NCBI GenBank assembly: GCA_963969595.1
Contig: OZ018417.1
Location: 12,092,501-12,156,500 of the forward strand
Length of the DNA stretch: 64,000 nt
Reading direction: 5' to 3'
Source of the DNA: Neckera pumila
Taxonomy: Eukaryota > Streptophyta > Bryopsida > Hypnales > Neckeraceae
The translations under genes were made by a program, and so were the position numbers. Positions 57,619-64,000 of the stretch are shown here, one piece after another. Numbering within the stretch: the stretch's first letter is position 1; each line of letters begins with the position of its first letter. The notes beneath the pieces were generated by a model. The model worked only from the letters and a program-made list of their open reading frames with translations, had not been told where the DNA came from and did not search any database.

Positions 57619-57765
57619 GCGACCGACTTCACTCGATGACGGACTCTTTTATTAAATGTAATTTATTAAATGTAACTTAATGTAATGTTTTCTCTTGGGC
57701 CTTTTTTTTTTTTTTTTTTTCACACCAACGCCGAGACAAACCAGCCAGGCACAGCATTTCAGCTG

Positions 57766-57850
57766 CCTGTATGGGGGAATGCCACATAGACCTACTGTAC
57801 TTATATTGCGACAAGTGGACTGGTCAACACATCTTGCGCCGGGGTCTGGC
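57766..57850. repeat. Dispersed GC-rich repeat, inverted relative at 60105-60280
   Basis: GGAATGCCACATAGACCT and CGACAAGTGGACTGGTCAAC are adjacent here. At 60.1-60.3 kb their reverse complements are separated by about 118 bp. Homopolymer-rich T tracts (57703-57720, 57866-57900) flank this block. Confidence 0.55.
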
Positions 57851-57956
57851 TGCAGTAACTCAGGTTTTTTTCTTTTTTTTTTCTTTTTTTTTTCTTTTTT
57901 ACCAGTGTCCCCCCGGGTTGGACTCAGTGCGCAAGACAATTTTTGGAGGGACTTAG

Positions 57957-58189
57957 CTACACAAAATAGTGAAATTGGGTTGCCTTAACAATTAGATTAC
58001 CTTCAATGAGAGAAGCAAGCTTGTGAGTAAGTGCTTGTCCACATGGAGGCACATGCAATTCTCTAAACCCGAGCCATGAACAATGCATCAACCCATACAA
58101 CACACATAGTGAAATGATTGTACATATTTATATAGTGTTGAATGTTGAGAAATTAGTATGGGGCAACCTAATTTCACTATTTTGTGTAG
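57957..58189. mobile_element. MITE with CTACACAAAATAGTGAAATT ends, 233 bp, best copy
   Basis: The left end CTACACAAAATAGTGAAATT, continuing GGGTTGCC, and the right end GGCAACC then TAATTTCACTATTTTGTGTAG form an inverted repeat of about 28 bp with one mismatch. Copies with the same interior are at 42897 and 44385. The target duplication is unclear (AG may flank both ends). Confidence 0.7.
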
Positions 58190-58650
58190 AGAGGTCAGAC
58201 TTTGATAGATTCACTAGGGAAAAAATAAAAAACAAAAAAACAAAAAACATAAAAACTGACAATAATATATCTGGCTCAAATTTCACAAAATTTTCACCTC
58301 AATTTGGATTGTACTTCACACTTTTTGGTCTCCTGCGTTCTATAACTTTAGAGCAAAAGTATGTTTTTTCAAGGTGCCGGACTCTCTCTTGTAATTGCTT
58401 GTGGTTTAAATGAAGGGGGTTTCGCACCTCCCATCTAATTGCTCGCGGCTTTTGCAGCAATTTGGGTTGTGCTAAAACTATACTATGAAAAAAAAAAGGT
58501 TAACAAAATAGGAGCCAAAATCTTAAGATGCCACGGTGCCCTTGAAAGATGAGGTGCAAAGCGAGGTGCCATTATGTCGCTAATGGGACCTTAAAACTAA
58601 ACTGTTGAGTAGCCATGGACCACATCTCCCTTCCTTCCACCACTTCACAT

Positions 58651-59216
58651 TCATATAGGAAAAAAACAATAATTAGATAGTAGTAGAGAACTATTCAAAA
58701 TACAAAATTGTCAAGAGTTTAATTATGGAACTGAGAAATGCTAATCTTAGTGGTGGCAATGTTGTAATATATAATATACATCCTAGGATTTTATTTTTTT
58801 CAAAAAATATTGAAAATTGAGTAAGATAAAGGACTTCAAAGTTTATTTTAAAGTAGAGAATCCATAACTACCCGCAAACTTATAATCTTCATAAGTTTTT
58901 ACTCATTGATCAAAATGGGATGATTCGAAAGCTTTTCACATATATATAACTCTAAAAAACCAATTTCAAATTTTTTGTTTTCAAAAAAAGTGATTTTTTT
59001 TTATCTGCCCAGACTGCCTAGTTACAAAAAAAAGTAACATATTAGGCCATAACTTTGACTTGTATTTCCAAATGTCATGAAATTTGATGCATACAAAATA
59101 CATTCCTCGCCCTCACCTTCTATTCAAATTTCAACCAAAAATATGGAAATCTCTAGTCATACGCACCTGCCCAAAAATTCTATACAACCAAAAAACGCAT
59201 GTCAGTCCTTTAGGGG
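58651..59216. mobile_element. TTAA-flanked element, subfamily A, 5'-truncated
   Basis: It matches the right 60% of 47600-48526 (TAGATAGTAGTAGAGAA, GGTGGCAATGTTGTAATA, AGTAACATATTAGGCCATAA) and ends CATGTCAGTCCTTTAGGGG before TTAA at 59217-59220. The left part is missing; the break is near 58650. Confidence 0.7.
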
Positions 59217-59220
59217 TTAA

Positions 59221-60089
59221 AATTGGTTTTCATTCCTCCTAAACCCCTTCCAAGGCTCATAAAGCTCAAGGTAGAAACCACCCATTAGCTTTCATGCTCT
59301 CATTACTGTATTTTAGAATGTCACTAAATTTGTCCCTAGACTTCTCATTAATGTACCCTTGAAATGCTTGGCTCAAATCAACTGACCCATTTGAAGGACA
59401 CATACCTAACTCTCATTTGCTAACTATTATTTTTTTGTTGATTTCAGTTTTCGATCCACCTACGTGACAATTTCATTGGTCCAGAGAGCCATTTCTTTGA
59501 AAAATCATAAAAATTATTTACCACATCCAACTTTTTTTTTAATAATTTTTTGAATATTCATCATTTTTTCTTTTTTTTCTTTTTTTTCTTTTTTTTGAAA
59601 CACATGGACAATTTCCATTGCAAAGGGAAACAATACACAGAACCAAGGGACCATGTCCAATATTCATCATTTTTTCACTCGCCAATACTACAGAAATATT
59701 AATTTTAAGAAAAGTTACCTCCAACTGTGTGGAATTGTTTACTATTGACGGTTTGGGGTGCTTCCACCTTAAGGCCTCATTAGGCCTCATTAGGCCTCAT
59801 TAGGCGGGCATTTGGTCCTCCCTTTATTACGGAGTAATTACCTATTAGTTATTATGAGCCTCCGTCCCTGCCCCTGAAATGTGAGCCACGGAGTGTAAAT
59901 GAGGGGGCCTTGAACTACCTTACTGTACGTACTCCGCAGCCCCAGTGAAGGACGGCCAGGCAGGAAGGCCCCTTGAGTCATCAGAGTTGGGGAGTGCCCA
60001 AGTGTTAAGCCCCCAGTGAGCAGTCCTTTCGGGGTCCCCAGGTGGAGCCGCCGACGCAGCGGAACACAACACATGGCAAAGGGCAGACG
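59221..60089. other. Gene-free stretch with two simple repeats
   Basis: A CTTTTTTT-type repeat lies at 59568-59598. An 11-bp tandem (TTAGGCCTCAT, three copies) lies at about 59773-59803. No gene is recognised. Confidence 0.5.
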
Positions 60090-60480
60090 CCCAGGGAGCA
60101 GAGCAGTTGACCAGTCCACTTGTCGAAATATAGGACCACACCCTGGCTCTCTCCAACTCTCCACGCACTTCTGGACCTGCCCGGACTTCGCTGCTGCCCG
60201 GACTTGACTGCCCGCCCCATCCATCCATTCCCCCAATCCCGCCCGTAAAGAGACAGGAGGTCGATGTGGCATTCCCTCAGACAGACAGCGAATGCTCTCC
60301 TCCCTGCCTGCCTGTGTCCGGCCGGGGTGAACCGACCCACCTCGCTCGGCTGTTCAGTATAGGGCAATGCCCGAGGAGGAGGGGATTGCGGGGAAAAAAG
60401 TGCTGACAAGGAGGGCGGAGCCCAACGAGGAGGCGCTTTTTTTCCCGCAAACCCCGACGACGAAGGCGTTGTCTGACGTA
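60090..60480. repeat. GC-rich repeat debris
   Basis: It holds the split relative of 57766-57850 and, at 60350-60480, an inverted relative of the 12610-12812 repeat (TATAGGGCAATGCCCGAGG, CAACGAGGAGG). Overlapping frames on the - strand up to 199 codons have Pro/Ser/Arg-rich composition and no recognisable domain. Confidence 0.45.
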
Positions 60481-60734
60481 AATCATGAGCAGGAAAGGAT
60501 GAGAAATTGAGGATGAGAGTTGGAACTAGATGAAAAAATCGTAATGCTCGATTACGCAGTTTTATCCAAGTAATTGTGGATTGCAGTCGAGAACCACCCT
60601 GCAAAATGAACGGGAGGAATCTTGGGAGTGGTTTACGTTAGGGAAAACCCTGAAATTTTTTATTTGCCACACATGACAAAATTTGCAAATTCTGAATTCA
60701 TCCTTGCAATCAGAGGCCCCAATTTTGCTATTAA

Positions 60735-60873
60735 GGGCCTCTTCACACTATGGCCGTCCAAGTCAAGAGTCCGTTGTTCCCACCAATCATATTACATGGT
60801 CCATCAATTCCACCAATCATATTGTAGAGTCCCACGGCCTCTTGACTTGGACGGCCATAGTGTGAAGAGGCCC
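60735..60873. mobile_element. Tourist-like (PIF/Harbinger) MITE, copy 1, 139 bp
   Basis: TAA lies at 60732-60734 and 60874-60876. The left end GGGCCTCTTCACACTATGG and the right end CCATAGTGTGAAGAGGCCC are exactly inverted and the arms extend through CCGTCCAAGTCAAGAG. A TAA duplication and a GGGCCTCTTC-type terminus are typical of Tourist MITEs. A direct repeat (CACCAATCATATT) lies in the centre. Confidence 0.85.
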
Positions 60874-60876
60874 TAA

Positions 60877-61357
60877 GCTTAGAGGTGTTGAACAAAGATG
60901 GCACAAAATAGGGGGTCTTTTTTTTACATGCACCCTGGAATGGCTTGAGCAGGTCGAGCGAGGGGGTCGGCCCTGCCTGTGTCCGGCCTCGATTTGGGTT
61001 TACGTGGAGAAAGGCAAAAAATTTAAAAAAATAAATAAATTCCCAGGCCAGGCAAGGCAAGGGAAACCAAACCGGAAACCCTGGAAAAGAAGCCCTGCCT
61101 GCAGTGAGAGTGAGAGTGTGAGTCTGGGATTGGCCCAGGAGGGAATCTATGCGAAGGAGAAGGCGGTTGGGCGTCAGTTGCGACTCCCTGCCTTGGGACA
61201 CCCCTGTCCTTCAGCTCCTGCCTGCGGTGGAGGTTGGTTGGGACGATGACTCATCAGGGGTTCGTCCTGGGACAAGAAGATTCACCGTAGGACTGGACTG
61301 GACCAGTGTACCGTCACTTAGTGGGTGGGGCACTGCTTCACCTAATAAGGCACACTA
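60877..61357. other. Gene-free stretch
   Basis: Moderately GC-rich, with short frames on both strands. Nothing is recognised. Confidence 0.4.
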
Positions 61358-61640
61358 TAAGGTAGTATGCTCTTAAAGCAACCATTTAAGCCTATCCAAC
61401 TCATCATTGACAGTAGAACATACTTCAAGTAACATGTCAGTCCTTCCTAGATAGGGGTTGCAATTAAGGCCTCTTCACACTATAGCCGTCCAAGCAAAGA
61501 GGCCGTGGAACTCTGCAATATGACTGGGGGAACCGATGGACCCTGCAATATGATTGGTGGAAACGATGGACTCTCAACTTGGACGGCCATAGTGTGAAGA
61601 GGCCCTTAGAACACGGTTGGTTTTAGGTGTAGTTACCTTA
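61358..61640. mobile_element. GGTAACTACACC-ended element, host of the second Tourist-like MITE
   Basis: The right end GGTTTTAGGTGTAGTTACC matches the terminus of 50785-51157. The left end TAAGGTAGTATGCTCTTAAA is diverged. The body GTTTAAGCCTA...TTCAAG and TAGAACAC has a relative at 5295-5445, which lacks the inserted MITE. Confidence 0.5.
61468..61605. mobile_element. Tourist-like (PIF/Harbinger) MITE, copy 2, 138 bp, nested
   Basis: TAA lies at 61465-61467 and TTA at 61606-61608. The ends GGCCTCTTCACACTATAGC and GCCATAGTGTGAAGAGGCCC show that one G is missing at the left. The central direct repeat is GCAATATGAYTGG, different in phase from copy 1. The two copies are 594 bp apart. Confidence 0.8.
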
Positions 61641-61689
61641 GGTAGAACCATTTATGGAGCAGTAGAAGGCAATGTAAGGTAGAGACTCG

Positions 61690-61952
61690 TAGGGCTTTTT
61701 TTTTTCATTTTTGAAGAAGTGCCATAGTGGCGATATAAAATGTTATAGTGGTGCTCCAAATTGCAACATTTATCCACTTATTGAATGTATAGTATGGTTT
61801 TCATCCACAATTAGGCGGTTTCATCTAATTATTTTTTAAATTTCAAATTGTCTGGCGATTTCATCCAATTTTTTGGCATTTTTTATAACCTTTTTAGCTA
61901 GATTTTTTTTTCTAGTGCAATTTGGCACCAGAAAGCCAAAAAAGAAGCCCTG
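61690..61952. mobile_element. hAT-like MITE, copy 4, 263 bp
   Basis: The ends TAGGGCTTTTTTTTTTC and (reverse complement) CAGGGCTTCTTTTTTGGC are imperfect inverted repeats. The flanks GAGACTCG and GAGATGAG are partly matching 8-mers. The body matches 3204-3482 (GTGCCATAGTGGCGATATAA, TTTTTTCTAGTGCAATTTGG). Confidence 0.6.
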
Positions 61953-62654
61953 GAGATGAGGACCAAAAAGTCCATTCCTCACTTGGACCTTTCCAAAGGA
62001 GTCAATTCTCCACCAAATTTAGAGCTAATTATATATTGTAGAAGCTGAGGACATGGGAAGAAATGTATTAAAATTTGAAGTAAAAAATAAGTGCCCTAAC
62101 ATCCTTTAATATTTGCCAAAGACAATTTTGCACTTATAATTTATAAGGAATTTGCCATGCTCATCAACATTAATGACATTGTTTTGCCTCTAAGTTGCTC
62201 TTTAGAATTTAAAAGTGCTTCAAATCAAGTGAGCACCTTGTAGATTGATAATGGATTGGTTTTAAATTAGTGGAACATTAGTGGTGGAATTATAACAGTT
62301 TTTGGAGCCTTTTAACTGTGATTTTCATTTATTATATCTAAATTTTTATTGTTACATCTCTTTGTTTAATATGCTTGAAAATTTAACACCTTTTGTCTTT
62401 CTTTTGTAGCTTTTAGAATATATACACTAAATAGGAATATTAAGGGGACCAAATAATTAAAGGGACCTTTCTTTAGAAACTGTACATATTTGAGACAAGA
62501 TGTACAACCTCCGGTAGATATTTATATAGTGTGAAAAGTTGATTAATTAGTCTGGGTCCCCTTAATACCCTATTCAATGTAATTAGTTGTAAAATTTGGT
62601 GAAGTATTGACTATGTGAGGAAGCGTCTCAATGAAGAATGGATCTTTTTGTCCC
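61953..62654. other. Gene-free AT-rich stretch
   Basis: Nothing is recognised. Confidence 0.45.
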
Positions 62655-62957
62655 CGACTCCAACTACACCTTAAATCGCATTAGTTAAGCAATTTAGTAT
62701 GATTCAACATGGTTTTCATTATTATATTGGAAAAAATTGTGGGGTCCCATTGGTAGTCAAAACAGGATCCTAGATTCTCTTAGAATGCATTTTTTGGACA
62801 CCATATGAATAACTACTAAGAATTTCCAAAGTGCTGAGAATAGGTGTACCTAAAAGGCATCATAGAGTCATATGAAATTGTGGGAATACATTTTAGGCAA
62901 GAATATTCATTGCGCGATTTTAGGAACTGTGCAATTTTAGGTGTAGTTATCTTAAAT
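62655..62957. mobile_element. GGTAACT-ended MITE family, copy 3, most complete
   Basis: The left end AACTACACCTTAAATCGCA and the right end TGCAATTTTAGGTGTAGTTA are inverted repeats of about 19 bp. The body matches 38605-38872 and, in reverse, 52518-52803. Confidence 0.65.
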
Positions 62958-63329
62958 TTATTGGCCTCTAGAGAGGTAGAAATGACGGACATTGCCAATT
63001 TTTTGTGTTGTTTTTCTTTAAATTCAATTTATTATGAATTTTGGAAGCCAAGAGTTGGCCTCAATCCATACCCAGTATATAGCAATACAAGCAAAAAGAG
63101 TGTTTTAAGTGCGATTTTAAGTCAGAAAATGCATACTAAAAGGTCTTGTGTTTTTAATAAAAAGTTGTTGAAAATGTTGTGTCTAGGACTTACTTTAAAG
63201 TACCTTTACTGAATTCCTACATGTCTTTTCATCATTCTTAAAAGACAATATTAACTACAAAAATAAATGTTTTCCAAGAGATATTCTACTTTGTAAAAAT
63301 TTGTACATTTAAAGAGGCCAAATCAACAA

Positions 63330-63620
63330 GGTGTTATATTTCTATGAAAAGTCGAAATCTATCTAATAGTCCAAGTCTATGAAAAAGTCAAAATCTATCT
63401 AAAAACAGTCCAAGTCTTTGAAAAAGTCTAAATGCATACGAAATAGTCTAAATCAATAAAAAATTCTAAATCTACCAAAAAGTCCAAATCTATGAAAACA
63501 TCTAAATCTATAAAACAGTCCAAGTCTCTGAAGAAGTCTAATTTCATATAAAATAGTCTAAATTCTGAAAAATTCTAAATCTATCAAAAAGTCCAAATCT
63601 ATCAAAAATTCTAAATCTAA
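63330..63620. repeat. Degenerate minisatellite, unit about 17 bp (AAAAAGTCCAAATCTAT)
   Basis: More than a dozen imperfect units alternate GTC/TTC and AAATC/AAGTC. A higher-order similarity is visible between about 63400-63520 and 63510-63610 (CAGTCCAAGTCT...GAAGTCTAA...ATAGTCTAAA). Confidence 0.75.
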
Positions 63621-63659
63621 ATAAGCTCAAATTAAGCTCAAATAAGCCCAAAACATTCA

Positions 63660-64000
63660 AATATATTTTAAATTTTTTGATTTTAAATTTTTTTATATTA
63701 CAAATTCTTCTTGTCTATGTGGAAAGCTTTGATTCATTCCATTTGGATTTTTTTTGGGAAAGTTGTGGGCAATCTAATTTTTGGTCACTTAGAGCATCTT
63801 CCTGAAAAAAATAACTTGTAGGATTCATTTATGAATGCAATTTTTACAATTTAAAAAATAAAAAAAGTTCCATGTGGTTTAGTTTTTTTGCTAGAGCAAT
63901 TTCACCGTTGGAATTAGTTTTCTTTTATTTCCATATAAAAGATATTAATATTTTAGATTTTCTTTCTATCTCATACCTACTTCTACTTAACAAGTTTTTT
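63660..64000. mobile_element. TTAA subfamily B fragment, cut by window end; unoccupied site
   Basis: It matches 180-340 plus 1204-1360 without the nested element: AGAGCATCTTCCTGAAAAAA, TTGTAGGATTCATTTATGAA, CAATTTTTACAATTTAAAAA, TGGTTTAGTTTTTTTGC. It lies in the same orientation as the window start and continues beyond 64000. Confidence 0.65.

Noticed and set aside
59824..59836. ATTACGGAGTAAT and similar ACGGAGTA motifs (also at 31757 and 19190)
   Set aside because: They resemble Stowaway ends but no opposite end or TA-bounded unit could be found nearby.
60005..60604. 199-codon frame on the - strand, with overlapping 144- and 102-codon frames
   Set aside because: Overlapping frames in a GC-rich stretch, low-complexity Pro/Ser/Arg composition, no domain, and the sequence is part of dispersed repeats.
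63330..63620. Regularly spaced short repeats that could suggest a CRISPR array
   Set aside because: Units are degenerate and directly adjacent, without unique spacers, in a plant nuclear context. It is a minisatellite.

Overview
This is nuclear DNA of a land plant. Two plant protein families (a GT32-type Golgi glycosyltransferase and an ERD7/senescence-domain protein) sit in genes with GT-AG introns, and the rest is AT-rich DNA full of small DNA-transposon derivatives: Stowaway-like, Tourist/PIF-Harbinger-like, hAT-like and CACTA-like elements, plus a large TTAA-flanked group. I cannot name the species. A non-seed plant (bryophyte, lycophyte or fern) is a weak guess, based on the diverged proteins and on genes lying in GC-richer islands. 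No tRNA, rRNA, CRISPR array or bacterial feature was seen.

Layout. 1-32.7 kb is gene-free and built mostly of repeats: TTAA-flanked elements (many about 0.9 kb), nested MITEs, and a tandem triplication with a (GTTT)n tract at 26.4-27.7 kb. 32.7-38.5 kb is a GC-richer island with one six-exon gene on the + strand (34490-38107, 870 aa, At4g19900-like). 38.6-52.8 kb is again repeats, with a CACTA-type foldback element at 43.3 kb, a strand-skewed stretch near 45 kb and a triple G-box array at 49.8 kb. 52.8-57.5 kb holds the second gene, on the - strand (54470-56430, two coding exons, 543 aa, ERD7/senescence family). 57.5-64 kb is mixed GC-rich repeat debris, a Tourist-like MITE pair, a hAT-like MITE and a degenerate minisatellite. 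The window starts and ends inside two copies of the same TTAA-element subfamily.

The two genes are about 16 kb apart, convergent and functionally unrelated, so I infer no pathway. The main biological signal is the abundance of elements with ends reading TTAACCCCTAAAG...CTTTAGGGGTTAA. Comparison with unoccupied related sites within the window shows that TTAA is the duplicated target. That is the signature of piggyBac-type cut-and-paste transposons, which are not the usual class in plants. The elements are nested up to three deep and stacked so that neighbours share one TTAA.
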